A DNA stretch of 64,000 nucleotides from an uncultured Blautia sp. (GCF_937880195.1 NZ_CALFLA010000004.1:1-64000); one strand, 5' to 3'. Numbered from the stretch's first letter, positions 7,604 through 16,679 are shown. Notes: generated by a model not told the origin, from the letters alone. Numbers and translations: made by a program.

Positions 7604-8869
7604 ATGAAAAACAGACTGAAAAAAAGCTCTGTTTCTATTGTGGCAATTCTTATGATGGCGATCCTCATGGTCCTTCCTACGGGCTATGAGGATGCTGTCA
7701 TTTATAAGGGAACAGATAAGGTAAAGGCAAAGGTTATTTCCACAGATGAAAGTACGGTGAAAAGCTCCGGACTGATCCAGTCAGGGGAACAGTTCTGTGA
7801 GGTAGAGCTTTTGGGCGGAAAATTTAAAGGAAAAACTACAAGGGCAGTAAATATGCTCAGCGGCTCTCTGGAATCTGACAAGATTTTTGAAGAAGGAGAT
7901 ATTGCCCATGTGGTGGTAAGCTACAGCGGTGATAAAATCAGTTCTGTTACTATGAGCGACCATTACCGTCTGGATAAGGAAATTCTTCTGGCAGGGATGT
8001 TTGTGGCGCTTCTGATCGCTTTTGCGGGATGGACAGGTCTTAGGGCAGTGTACTCCTTTGTAATTACAATCCTTACCATCTGGAAAATTCTTGTTCCGGT
8101 CTACCTGGCAGGAGTGAACCCGGTGTGGTGCGGGATCCTGATTACAGCGTTTCTGACTCTTATGATCATTTTTCTGGTATACGGTTTTGACAAAAAAACA
8201 GTGGCTGCCGTTTCAGGAGCCTTTCTGGGTATTCTGGTGACATGCGTAATGGGCTGCATTTTTACAGACGCCTTTAAGATCCATGGAGCAGTTATGGCTT
8301 ATTCAGAAAGTCTTCTCTATTCCGGGTACCAGGATCTAAATCTGACAAAGATTTTTATGAGCGGGATTTTTATCGGGGCTTCAGGAGCCATGATGGATCT
8401 GGCTGTGGATATTACCTCTGCAGTAAATGAAGTGGTGCATAAGAAACCGTCTATTGGTTGGAAAGAAGCCGCCAAGTCAGGTATGAACGTAGGGCGGGCT
8501 GCCATGGGAACCATGACCACCACTCTTCTCCTTGCATATTCCGGCGGATATATTGCTCTTTTGATGACCTTTATGGCTCAGGGAACACCTATTGAAAACA
8601 TTTTGAATTACAAATATGTGTCCGCAGAGCTTTTGGATACGGTTGTGGGAAGTTTTGGACTTGTAACCGTCGCGCCTTTTACAGCCCTTACCAGCGCAGT
8701 CCTTCTTACAGGAAAAAAATATAAGGAAAAGATAAGCCGGGAATGGAAAGAAGACTTAGGGAACAAAACAGAGAAATGCCGTTGTACGGAAGTGGAGGAG
8801 TGTGGTAAACTGGTAAGTAATACAAAAGACAGTGTGGATAACTGTCCAGAAAGCAGGGAGAAGTCATGA
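7604..8869 (+). CDS. YibE/F-like multispanning membrane protein
   Basis: 421 aa. A first membrane helix (about 10-27) precedes an extracytoplasmic beta-rich segment (about 30-120), then come about seven membrane helices typical of the YibE/F family, and a hydrophilic cysteine-containing tail from about 375 (CRCTEVEECGK). The start lies 4 nt after the phoA stop with only a distant AGGAG (7588-7592), so translation is probably coupled to phoA. The stop overlaps the next start (ATGA). The family has no established biochemical activity. Co-transcription with an alkaline phosphatase suggests a link to envelope or phosphate physiology, but that is inference. Confidence 0.85.
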   Translation: MKNRLKKSSVSIVAILMMAILMVLPTGYEDAVIYKGTDKVKAKVISTDESTVKSSGLIQSGEQFCEVELLGGKFKGKTTRAVNMLSGSLESDKIFEEGDIAHVVVSYSGDKISSVTMSDHYRLDKEILLAGMFVALLIAFAGWTGLRAVYSFVITILTIWKILVPVYLAGVNPVWCGILITAFLTLMIIFLVYGFDKKTVAAVSGAFLGILVTCVMGCIFTDAFKIHGAVMAYSESLLYSGYQDLNLTKIFMSGIFIGASGAMMDLAVDITSAVNEVVHKKPSIGWKEAAKSGMNVGRAAMGTMTTTLLLAYSGGYIALLMTFMAQGTPIENILNYKYVSAELLDTVVGSFGLVTVAPFTALTSAVLLTGKKYKEKISREWKEDLGNKTEKCRCTEVEECGKLVSNTKDSVDNCPESREKS

Positions 8870-9408
8870 ATATATGTGTTTACGGCGCGTCAAGCGCAGA
8901 GCTGGATCCTATTTATTACGAAAAAACAGAAGAACTGGGAAGAAAAATGGGCAAAAGAGGCCATGGACTTGTGTTTGGCGGCGGAGCTACGGGAATGATG
9001 GGAGCTGCGGCAAGAGGAGTAGATAAAGAAAAAGGATATATTCTTGGAATTGCGCCGAGATTTTTTGACCAGCCTGGAACCTTGTATGAAAATTGTTCGG
9101 AATTTATTTTTACAGAAACAATGAGAGAGCGGAAACAGCTTCTTGAGGAACGGTCAGAGGCTACCGTAGTGACTCCCGGAGGCATTGGAACCTATGAAGA
9201 GTTTTTTGAAATACTGACTTTAAAAAGCCTTGGAAGAATTGACCGTCCCATTGTACTTTTTAATATCCAGGGATATTATGACAGAATGAAGGAGCTTCTG
9301 GAGCATACGGCAGATGAGAAGTTTATGGATAGGAAGATTCTTTCTCTCTGCCGCTTTATGGAAGACCCTGACGAGATTCTGGATTATGTGGAGCATTATG
9401 CAGAATAA
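8866..9408 (+). CDS. LOG-family protein (nucleotide 5'-monophosphate phosphoribohydrolase)
   Basis: 180 aa, the full length of the TIGR00730/LOG Rossmann-fold family. It carries GGGATGMMG (about residues 38-46) and the diagnostic PGGIGTYEEFFE (about 104-115), which bind the phosphoribosyl moiety. Characterised members cleave the N-glycosidic bond of nucleoside monophosphates, including cytokinin ribotides in plants and plant-associated bacteria; the natural substrate in gut Firmicutes is unclear. It is the third gene of the phoA-yibE/F-LOG unit and is joined to its neighbour by a 4-nt overlap. Confidence 0.9.
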   Translation: MNICVYGASSAELDPIYYEKTEELGRKMGKRGHGLVFGGGATGMMGAAARGVDKEKGYILGIAPRFFDQPGTLYENCSEFIFTETMRERKQLLEERSEATVVTPGGIGTYEEFFEILTLKSLGRIDRPIVLFNIQGYYDRMKELLEHTADEKFMDRKILSLCRFMEDPDEILDYVEHYAE

Positions 9409-9416
9409 GGACAGTA

Positions 9417-10664
9417 TCAGGGATTTGGAGGGATATTGTCCCTGTATTCTCTGGGGGTCATGCCTGTATACTGCTTAAAAACTTTACTGAAATACCGGGG
9501 ATTGTCATATCCTGTCATATCGCAGATCTCAATGATCTTTTTGTTGGAGCTTCTCAGAAGCTCCTTTACTTTTTCCATTCGGATTTCTGTCAGATATTCC
9601 ACAAAATTATGTCCGGTTTTTTCTTTAAACAGGCGGCTCAGATAATTGGGATGAAGATAAAACTGTTCAGCCAGGGAATTTAGACTGATATTTTCTGCAT
9701 AATGACAGCAGATAAAATGCTGGATTTCCTGGATCACATCTTTATTGATGTTTTTTTCATCCTGCTCCGCCGAAACAGTCTCCGGAACAGGATCGGGAGT
9801 ACCCACAGGAATTTTCCTGGTATCAGAATAGAGAATAATGCTGTCTGTGGATTCGATCCGGTGAATAAGCCGGGCTTTTCTGGATTCTTCCCATCCTTCG
9901 TGAAGTTTTTCAAATCCGTATTTCAGACTGCTGGCTCCGCAGAACCATTCCTTTAAACCGGAACAAAGCTGTTCCAGAAGAGAGACAAGCGAGGCAAAGG
10001 AACTGTCAGATTTCCAGGGAAGAAGGCAAAAAAGAGAAAAAAGTTCATCGTCCAGAAAAATGGCAGAAGGCACTACGGAAGAGATCTGGCTGCGCATCTG
10101 CTGCTTTTTTTCGTCAATTTCCATCTGGGAAAAAGTCCTGTTTTTCAGTATCATGGAAAGCCCGTACCATTGCTGCAATGCCGGAAGATCATATCGGTCG
10201 GGATCAATATGGGAATATCCCTTTATGGAGGAGAGGAGCAGAGCCTCTATGCGGTTGGTATGAATCAGGGATTCCTTTTGACGGCTGTCAAATTCAGATT
10301 TGAGACGCTTTAAAAGAATCTCGATATCCTTCAGGACAACCGGTTTGGTAAGATAATCGCAGGCTCCGTTTCGGATGGCTTCCTGCGCGTAGGCAAAATC
10401 AGAATAGCCGCTTAAAATCACACATTTTATCTGAGGGTACTGTTCCTTTATCAGTTTCAAAAGCTCCAGCCCGGTCATCTGCGGCATACGGATATCCATA
10501 AATACAAGATCGATCTGTTTTTTTTCGATAACAGAAACGGCTTCATTGCCGTTTGAGGCGGTTCCGGCTACCTGGAAACCGTAGTTGTCCCATTTTACAA
10601 ACCGGGCGAGTCCCCGGCATACGATTTCTTCATCATCTACGATCAATACCTGATAGGCTGTCAT
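9417..10664 (-). CDS. YesN-type AraC-family response regulator (system A)
   Basis: 415 aa: receiver domain (acidic patch VDDEE, phosphoacceptor in LVFMDIRMPQMTG near residue 56, lysine in TKPV near 107), a middle region of about 170 residues without a known fold, and a C-terminal AraC double helix-turn-helix (LAEQFYLHPNYLSRLFKEKTG... ending in FKQYTGMTPREYRD). It is coupled to the kinase gene by an ATGA overlap (10661-10664). In Firmicutes such pairs control neighbouring sugar ABC importers, so the solute-binding protein at 12759-14078 and the permeases from 14331 are the expected targets. A 14-bp inverted repeat at 14187-14241 is a candidate binding site. Confidence 0.93.
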   Translation of the reverse strand: MTAYQVLIVDDEEIVCRGLARFVKWDNYGFQVAGTASNGNEAVSVIEKKQIDLVFMDIRMPQMTGLELLKLIKEQYPQIKCVILSGYSDFAYAQEAIRNGACDYLTKPVVLKDIEILLKRLKSEFDSRQKESLIHTNRIEALLLSSIKGYSHIDPDRYDLPALQQWYGLSMILKNRTFSQMEIDEKKQQMRSQISSVVPSAIFLDDELFSLFCLLPWKSDSSFASLVSLLEQLCSGLKEWFCGASSLKYGFEKLHEGWEESRKARLIHRIESTDSIILYSDTRKIPVGTPDPVPETVSAEQDEKNINKDVIQEIQHFICCHYAENISLNSLAEQFYLHPNYLSRLFKEKTGHNFVEYLTEIRMEKVKELLRSSNKKIIEICDMTGYDNPRYFSKVFKQYTGMTPREYRDNIPPNP

Positions 10665-12607
10665 GTGTCTGTACCTCCTGTAATATCTGTCATATTTTCC
10701 GAGTGATCCCTAAAAGGGAGAAGAATCTTGATCTGCGTACCTTTTCCTGGCCTGCTGGCAATGTGAAGACCATAATCGTTTCCATAGAACAGGCGGATCC
10801 TCTGATTTACGTTAATCAGTCCAATGCTTTCGTCAGGCGAGGCTTCTCCCTCAAGAGAGGTTAAAAGTCCGTGAAGCTCTTCGTCTGTCATTCCCCGTCC
10901 ATTGTCTGAAACCAGGATATGCAGATCCTTTTGGCATGAATAAGAGTGGATGCAGATCTGATATCCGCTGCTGGCGTCGCCAAAAGCGTGGACGACTGCA
11001 TTTTCCATAAGAGGCTGCAGGATAAACTGAGGAATATATACAGATGTGTCGTCCACTTCCGTTTTAAGGATCAACTGTATTTTATCACTGTGCCGGAAAT
11101 TAATAACATCCATATAAATGGAAGCATGTTCGATTCCTTCGTGAAGGGTAATGGTATTTCCTCCTGTTTTCATTCCAAGGCGGCACAGGCGGCTGAATTT
11201 TTCAATCATATCTGTAACAGGACTTTCTCCGTCTGCCTCATACATGGCTTCCCATCGGATAATATCCAGGGTGTTATACAGAAAATGGGGATTTATCTGC
11301 ATAAGCATGGCGTCAAGCTGTGCATTTTTCCAACTGAGCTGAAGTTTCTGCTGACGTATTTCCGAGAGATATACCTGGTCGATCAGTTGATTTGTGTTTT
11401 TTGCCATTTCATTAAAACGAGCGCCAAGATCTGTGATCTCGTCATGACCGCTGTTTTCATACCGGGCGGTCCATTTGCCGCTTCCTGTTTTTTTCATAAC
11501 CCGGTTTAGTTTTTTCAGAGGATCGGAAATACTGAAAGTTACATAATAAGAAAGAATAAAACAGGCAATTACGGTTCCCGCCAGCACAAGGATACAGAGA
11601 TTGCGGATATGATAGGTATGTCTGAGAAGACTGTCCAAATCTGCTATATAGCAGGTAAGCATTTCGCTGTCGGGAATCTGCTCGTAAGCCAGAAGTACGT
11701 TCTGTCCGTCTATACGGGTACGCTGGATCCCTCTGCCGTTTTTGAACATTTGTGAAAGAAGCTCCGGGATTCTGGGAAAGGAGGGCGCCTGAATACTGGG
11801 ATTGAATCCACAGAGAACTCCGTCTTTTCCAACAAGAAACGTATTTCCCTGCTTGCTGTCGCCGGAATAATCTATCACATCAGAAAACGCTCCCAGATCA
11901 ATATTAAAAATCAGGACTCCAAGGAATTTTCTGGTATAAGGCTCGTATACGGCAGTTCCCAGTGTAATGATATTGGCAAAACCATAAATGATCTGCTGGT
12001 CTTTATAAAAGATTCCCGTTTGTTCCCGGCTGTCCATCCATATGGGATAGCCTTTTTTTTCCTGGGGCAGCAGATAAAATTCCGACTGATAAAAGGCGTC
12101 CAGATCGCGGATTGTACCGCCTCTTTGAAATCCGTTATCTTCTACCATATGATATTGGCGGTCAGGCGTGACAAGCTGGACGTTTACAATATATTTTTTG
12201 TTACGGCGGAGAGAATAAAGCCTGTTTTCAATCAGAAAGGAATTGTCTATATAAGCCTGTTCCTCGTTGTCGTTGCGGTTTTGAGAAAGCTCTGCGTTTT
12301 CGGATATGGCACGAAGAATTTTGTTGTTATTATAAAAACTCAGAGCCATGTTTTCGTATTCTTTCATGATATCCTGGATTTTTAACCGCGTATTCTGAAC
12401 CAGCATGGAGGTATACCGGTCAAGATTCAGATTAATTTCCCTGGAATATTGAAAAAAGGAAAAAAAGGTCAGAAATAGGGCGGAAGCAAGTAAAAGAACA
12501 AGAAAGGAAATATTCAGACGCTTAAAAATTCCTACTTTTCGTAACTGTTTTGTTACCAGAATATTCCATTTTTGTTTTGCCCTGCGGATTGTATGAAGCA
12601 GTTTCAT
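10661..12607 (-). CDS. YesM-type sensor histidine kinase (system A)
   Basis: 648 aa. A membrane helix (about 30-52), a large extracellular sensing domain of the dCACHE type (about 55-320), a second helix (about 325-347), HAMP, a His_kinase domain with the phosphoacceptor in INPHFLYNTLDIIRWEA, and an HATPase domain (N-box LQPLMENAVVHA, DNGRGM). The start follows GGGAGGGAGA. It senses an extracellular ligand, probably a sugar or sugar-loaded binding protein, and signals to the YesN-type regulator. It lies downstream of the solute-binding-protein gene on the same strand, but a strong terminator and an 11-bp inverted repeat separate them. Confidence 0.93.
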   Translation of the reverse strand: MKLLHTIRRAKQKWNILVTKQLRKVGIFKRLNISFLVLLLASALFLTFFSFFQYSREINLNLDRYTSMLVQNTRLKIQDIMKEYENMALSFYNNNKILRAISENAELSQNRNDNEEQAYIDNSFLIENRLYSLRRNKKYIVNVQLVTPDRQYHMVEDNGFQRGGTIRDLDAFYQSEFYLLPQEKKGYPIWMDSREQTGIFYKDQQIIYGFANIITLGTAVYEPYTRKFLGVLIFNIDLGAFSDVIDYSGDSKQGNTFLVGKDGVLCGFNPSIQAPSFPRIPELLSQMFKNGRGIQRTRIDGQNVLLAYEQIPDSEMLTCYIADLDSLLRHTYHIRNLCILVLAGTVIACFILSYYVTFSISDPLKKLNRVMKKTGSGKWTARYENSGHDEITDLGARFNEMAKNTNQLIDQVYLSEIRQQKLQLSWKNAQLDAMLMQINPHFLYNTLDIIRWEAMYEADGESPVTDMIEKFSRLCRLGMKTGGNTITLHEGIEHASIYMDVINFRHSDKIQLILKTEVDDTSVYIPQFILQPLMENAVVHAFGDASSGYQICIHSYSCQKDLHILVSDNGRGMTDEELHGLLTSLEGEASPDESIGLINVNQRIRLFYGNDYGLHIASRPGKGTQIKILLPFRDHSENMTDITGGTDT

Positions 12608-12656
12608 TTAAAATCTCCCTCCCCTGTTATTTTACACATGTTGTATGAAGGATTCC

Positions 12657-12695
12657 TTTATTGTATCATTATTTTTGGGAAAAAGATACAATAAA
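12657..12695. repeat. 11-bp inverted repeat upstream of the yesM-like gene
   Basis: TTTATTGTATC (12657-12667) and GATACAATAAA (12685-12695) are perfect reverse complements separated by 17 bp. The left arm contains a minus-strand TACAAT that could act as a -10 box for the kinase gene. It may be an operator for the kinase-regulator operon; the right arm touches the terminator of the gene before it. Confidence 0.45.
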
Positions 12696-12735
12696 AAATC
12701 CCTCCTGTATTGTGAGAGAAAATACAGGAGGGATT
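12693..12735 (-). terminator. Terminator of the system A solute-binding-protein gene
   Basis: AATCCCTCCTGTATT (12697-12711) pairs perfectly with AATACAGGAGGGATT (12721-12735): a 15-bp stem with a 9-nt loop. Read on the minus strand it is followed by TTTTTT. It limits read-through from the abundant binding-protein message into the sensor genes. Confidence 0.88.
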
Positions 12736-12758
12736 CTGTTTAAAATATACTATAGCAG

Positions 12759-14078
12759 TTATTTTTTGTTTGCTTCGTTAAATGCTTCCAGGGCTTCTGT
12801 TTCGCAAAGTTTCTGAGCGTCTGCAAATTCCTTTTCCGGATCTGCATTTGGATCAGTAAGGATCTTCTGTACGGCGCGGTCTACATAAGTACCAAAATCA
12901 GCTTTTCCGTAAAACTCCAGACGACCTACAGTTTTTGCAGCTTCCAGAACGTCTCTGTATTCTTCCGGAAATTCATAGAAATCAGTAACGCTCATATCGT
13001 CGCGTGGGATGATTACAGGGCTTAAAGCGCCTTTGGTTGCGAGGTTCTCAAAGTAGGAAGCAAAATAGTCTTTGGAGTTGTAGAATTTGATGTATTCCCA
13101 TGCAGCGTCTTTTTTTGCCTGGTCAGCTTTTGCATTGATAACATAAGCGCTTCCGGCAATGGCTGTAGTTTGTTCGCCGGAAGGTCCTGCAGGAGGTAGG
13201 CAAAGTCCCAGATCATCAGGATCCATGCCGTTGGAAACAGCGTCGGCAACCCAGTCGGATGCAAACGGCATCATACCGATCTTACCCATTGCAAAATCTG
13301 CGGTCAGATCGCCGAATTTCAGGGTCATATCGCTTTGAAGAACGCCTTCGCTCTTTAACTGCTGATAATATTTTGCAGCTTCGATCACTGCCGGATCCGT
13401 AAAGGTAAGTTCTGCAGTTCCGTCTTCATTTTCTTTAGTCAGATCCCCGCCTGCCTGCCATACATAATACTGGAAGAACCATTCTGTCCATTCCGCTGCC
13501 AAAGTAGCGTAGCCTGCAACCTGATTGTCCGGGTTGTTCAGTTTCTTTGCATATTCAAGAGCTTCTTCCCAGGTTTTTGGTGCGCCTTCCAGTCCTGCTT
13601 CTTCAAAAAGGGCTTTGTTGTAACCGAAAAGCATAGGAGCAACAGTAGAAGGAATACCATATACGTTTCCGTCTTTGGTGAACATATCTACATATTCTTT
13701 TGTAAAATTACTCCATTCGTCCCAGTTGTCAGTGTAAGCGTTTAATGGTTCCAGAATACCTGCGGCAATGTAGGAATCCATCATGGTAAAGGAACAGTTT
13801 ACAAGATCAGGAGCTGTTCCTGATGCAACGCCCTGATAAAATTCATTTCCCGGATCGCCTTCTTTTACGACCTTGTTCAGTGTGATCCAGGGATGCTCTT
13901 CAAGGAATTTTTCTTCCATGGAGAGATACCAGTCGTCCTGGTTACGGCTTGTTACCCAAAGTGTAAGCTCTACAGGTTCGTGTTCTTCTTCGGCTGCGAA
14001 AACGACTGTAGCGCCTGCCAGGGTGGTTGCTACCATAGAAAGGGTAAGCAGAGTGGCAAGAAGTTTCTTCTTCATCAT
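12759..14078 (-). CDS. Extracellular sugar-binding protein of ABC importer (system A)
   Basis: 439 aa, SBP_bac_1 type. It has an N-terminal Sec signal (MMKKKLLATLLTLSM... ending near VVFAAEEE) and the cluster-B fold hallmarks VELTLWVTSRN, EKFLEEHPWI and YGIPSTVAPMLFGYNKALFEEAG. No lipobox cysteine is visible, so it would be released or held in place some other way, unusual for a Gram-positive binding protein. It is divergent from its permease genes across a 252-bp intergenic region and ends in a strong terminator, which would let it be made in excess of the permeases. The ligand is probably an oligosaccharide and is not determinable here. Confidence 0.9.
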   Translation of the reverse strand: MMKKKLLATLLTLSMVATTLAGATVVFAAEEEHEPVELTLWVTSRNQDDWYLSMEEKFLEEHPWITLNKVVKEGDPGNEFYQGVASGTAPDLVNCSFTMMDSYIAAGILEPLNAYTDNWDEWSNFTKEYVDMFTKDGNVYGIPSTVAPMLFGYNKALFEEAGLEGAPKTWEEALEYAKKLNNPDNQVAGYATLAAEWTEWFFQYYVWQAGGDLTKENEDGTAELTFTDPAVIEAAKYYQQLKSEGVLQSDMTLKFGDLTADFAMGKIGMMPFASDWVADAVSNGMDPDDLGLCLPPAGPSGEQTTAIAGSAYVINAKADQAKKDAAWEYIKFYNSKDYFASYFENLATKGALSPVIIPRDDMSVTDFYEFPEEYRDVLEAAKTVGRLEFYGKADFGTYVDRAVQKILTDPNADPEKEFADAQKLCETEALEAFNEANKK

Positions 14079-14126
14079 AATGATATCCTCCTTTTTCCGG
14101 TTTTTCCGGTGTTTTATCCTGATATA

Positions 14127-14155
14127 ATCATACCAGATTAAAAGGACTCTGAAAA
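14127..14155 (-). promoter_or_regulatory. Promoter of the system A binding-protein gene
   Basis: On the minus strand: TTTTCA (14150-14155), a 17-bp spacer and TATGAT (14127-14132), about 50 bp before the start codon. The adjacent inverted repeat (14187-14241) lies upstream of it, in an activator position. Confidence 0.45.
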
Positions 14156-14186
14156 TAGAATAAAATTAACTATATTTTATAGAAAC

Positions 14187-14241
14187 GTCACTTTTTTTAA
14201 GAGGGATGTTTAAGAAGAAAGAAAAGGTTAAAAAAAGTGAC
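14187..14241. repeat. 14-bp perfect inverted repeat in a divergent promoter region
   Basis: GTCACTTTTTTTAA (14187-14200) and TTAAAAAAAGTGAC (14228-14241) are exact reverse complements with a 27-bp spacer. They sit midway between the binding-protein gene (minus) and the permease genes (plus), so a bound regulator could act on both. The system A AraC-type response regulator is the natural candidate. A transcribed hairpin is less likely given the loop size. Confidence 0.55.
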
Positions 14242-14330
14242 ATAAAAGTAAACTATTTATATTTTCCCGGAATGTAATTATTTTTATACTATATCGTAAC
14301 AGGATTATGCGATAAATGGAGGTATGGAGT

Positions 14331-15239
14331 ATGAGTACGAAAAAGAACAGATCTTTTTCCGTAAAGCCGGGAAGTTACACATTTCGTAAAAAGATCACGC
14401 CCTGGTGCATTTTGTTTTTGCCTATGGCATTTACAGTATGGCTGAAGTATTATCCCATCTTCAGCGCTTTTTATATTTCACTTTTTAAATATGATCCTAT
14501 CAATCCCCCCGGAAAGTTTGTGGGACTGAAAAACTATATGGAAATGTTTAAAATGCAGTTTTATTGGGATTCCTGGAAGAACACATTTATTTTTCTGATT
14601 CTTCAGCTCTGTATGTGCTTCTTTATCCCTTTGATCCAGGCTCTTCTTCTGAACGAGCTGATTAAGCTGCAGAAATGTCTGACTACGCTGTATATTCTTC
14701 CGGCTTTGATCCCTACCTCGGTAAACGTGATTATCTGGAGGTGGATCTGGCATCCTGATTATGGCGTTGCAAACCAGATTGTAAAATTTTTTGGAGGAGA
14801 ACCCCAGGCGTGGCTCAGTGATCCTGATCTTGTCAAGTTCTGTATTATTTTTCCCGGCGTGCTGGGAGGCGGTCTGACGGTGCTTCTTTATCTTTCAGCT
14901 ATACAGGGAGTATCTACGGATATTATGGAATCGGCGGCTCTGGACGGATGTACGGGATTTAAAAAGATCAGGCACATTATTCTTCCGAATATATCGTTTA
15001 TGATATTTATTCAGCTTATTATGTGTGTGATCACCACTATGCAGCTTCTTGACGCTCCATATATGTATGCGTCAGGAGGCCCCAGCGGAGCTTCTACCAC
15101 ACAGGGGATTTTTATTTACAACGCGTTTAATAATGATCTGAATTACGGACGGGGTTCAGCAGCCTCAGTGGTACTTTTGCTGGTGATCGCAGCGCTTACT
15201 ATGATGCAGATGCACTTTGAAAGATCGGAAACGGATTAA
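14331..15239 (+). CDS. Sugar ABC transporter permease (system A, first subunit)
   Basis: 302 aa from the ATG at 14331 (GGAGGT at 14318-14323); an upstream in-frame ATG at 14316 overlaps that ribosome-binding site and is unlikely. Six membrane helices are expected for a MalF/LplB-like subunit. The cytoplasmic EAA loop that docks the ATPase is visible as ESAALDGCTGFKKIRHIILP (about residues 205-224). It is followed 13 nt later by the second permease. No ATPase gene is present in the cluster, so a shared MsmX-like ATPase elsewhere is probably used, as is common for carbohydrate importers of this class. Confidence 0.92.
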   Translation: MSTKKNRSFSVKPGSYTFRKKITPWCILFLPMAFTVWLKYYPIFSAFYISLFKYDPINPPGKFVGLKNYMEMFKMQFYWDSWKNTFIFLILQLCMCFFIPLIQALLLNELIKLQKCLTTLYILPALIPTSVNVIIWRWIWHPDYGVANQIVKFFGGEPQAWLSDPDLVKFCIIFPGVLGGGLTVLLYLSAIQGVSTDIMESAALDGCTGFKKIRHIILPNISFMIFIQLIMCVITTMQLLDAPYMYASGGPSGASTTQGIFIYNAFNNDLNYGRGSAASVVLLLVIAALTMMQMHFERSETD

Positions 15240-15252
15240 AGGAGGGAGAGCA

Positions 15253-16608
15253 ATGAAAAAAGAAAAGAAACGCAACAAGATCCGCTGCGGCAGGTCAGAA
15301 CGCCTGCTGAAAATTGTGGCAGTGACCGTATCGCTGCTTTTTGCAGCCCTGATGCTCTACCCGATGATCTTTGCCGTATCAAGTTCCATGAAGGACAATT
15401 CACAGATCTATAAAGTTCCTCCCAGACTTCTTCCGGGAAAGGCAAACAGCCTGTCTGTTGTGCTGGATTACACCGGAAAGGAATTTCAGGATGAAGAAGA
15501 GCTGAAGGATCAGATGATGCAGGATAATGTTCTGGTTATGTTTGGCACAAATTTTAAATTTGCCGATCAGTCCATTATGGAAATTCATGTTTATGGTACA
15601 AAAGACGGAAAAACACTGTTCCATTCAAGAGCGCATCAGATGAAACTTCAAATGGAATGCGATTATGGAATTTACAAAAGAACTGCCATCAAAAAAGAAA
15701 TCCTGCTTCATGACGACAGATATATCCGGGCATGTGAGTCTGTAGGATATGAGTTTGATCCAAATGGAATCAGTGAATCTGTGGAGGAAGGTCTTGGAAA
15801 CGAATTTGAAGAACAGATCGCTTCGGTTCTTATGGAAAAATATGCGCCTGCCGGAAAACTGATCAGTATTGGAAATAAGACAAAGAACCTTCTGAACCTT
15901 GAGAGCTTTAAATATTATCTGGATATGCCGGCTTATATTTATCCTCAGAGTGAGAGAGTGGTAAAATACGGTTTCCTTACTTTTGTTATGAACAGTGTGA
16001 TCGTAATAGGCTTTGCCATGATCGCACAGGTGATCCTCTGCTCTGTATGCGCGTTTGTGATAAGCCGCCAGCTTTCAGAAAGAGCAGGCAAATTTGTACT
16101 GATGTTTTTCCTGGGAGGAATGATGATTCCTTTTGCAAGCATCATGCTTCCGCAGTTGATCATGTACAGGGAAATGGGCGCGTACAATAATTATGCGGCG
16201 CTGCTTTTGCCGTTTTTGTACCCATATGGATTTTATGTATATCTGTATAAAGGATTTTTTGATCAGATTCCCGGAAGTTATTTTGAAGCCGCGTCTCTGG
16301 ACGGAGCAGGAAGCTGGTATCTCTATACCAGAATCTGTATGCCCCTGTCAAAACCGATTATTTCTCTGATCGCTCTTCAGACTTTTATCGGAAACTGGAA
16401 TGACTTTTTCTGGGCATGGCTGGTTACGGAAGATCAGAATCTGTGGACCCTGAACGTGGCTCTTTATAATATTTCCAATAATGCAGGTACGAAGCAGAAC
16501 GCATTAATGGGTCTTGCAGTTGTGACCATCACCCCGGTTATCCTTTTATCCATCTTGTTTTCAAGACAACTGAAACAGAGTATTGCCGCTTCTGGAGTAA
16601 AAGGATGA
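15253..16608 (+). CDS. Sugar ABC transporter permease with a large extracellular insertion (system A)
   Basis: 451 aa against about 280 for typical MalG-like subunits. After the first membrane helix (about residues 19-45) comes a polar, lysine- and glutamate-rich segment to about residue 232 before the next helix (FLTFVMNSVIVIGF). The rest is normal, with the EAA loop in FEAASLDGAGSWYLYTRICMP. The insertion lies between helices 1 and 2, on the outside if topology is conserved, and I recognise no domain in it. It could contact the binding protein, comparable in concept to the MalF P2 loop, though in a different subunit and loop. The start follows GGAGGGAG. Confidence 0.88.
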   Translation: MKKEKKRNKIRCGRSERLLKIVAVTVSLLFAALMLYPMIFAVSSSMKDNSQIYKVPPRLLPGKANSLSVVLDYTGKEFQDEEELKDQMMQDNVLVMFGTNFKFADQSIMEIHVYGTKDGKTLFHSRAHQMKLQMECDYGIYKRTAIKKEILLHDDRYIRACESVGYEFDPNGISESVEEGLGNEFEEQIASVLMEKYAPAGKLISIGNKTKNLLNLESFKYYLDMPAYIYPQSERVVKYGFLTFVMNSVIVIGFAMIAQVILCSVCAFVISRQLSERAGKFVLMFFLGGMMIPFASIMLPQLIMYREMGAYNNYAALLLPFLYPYGFYVYLYKGFFDQIPGSYFEAASLDGAGSWYLYTRICMPLSKPIISLIALQTFIGNWNDFFWAWLVTEDQNLWTLNVALYNISNNAGTKQNALMGLAVVTITPVILLSILFSRQLKQSIAASGVKG

Positions 16609-16627
16609 CCTGTAACGTAAAATACAG

Positions 16628-16656
16628 TTGCCTGAAAACAGGAAACAGGGTATGAT
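16628..16656 (+). promoter_or_regulatory. Internal promoter before the DUF4091 gene
   Basis: TTGCCT (16628-16633), a 17-bp spacer and TATGAT (16651-16656). It would give a leader of under 20 nt ahead of the ATG at 16680, which has AGGAGA as its ribosome-binding site. It could express the glycosidase and second sensor pair separately from the permeases. Confidence 0.45.
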
Positions 16657-16679
16657 AAAAACAGATTCAGGAGAATAGT

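Noticed and set aside
9409..9441. Hairpin GGACAGTATC/GATATTGTCC between convergent LOG and yesN-like genes
   Set aside because: No U-tract on either side and it overlaps the regulator's coding end, so a terminator call is not supported.
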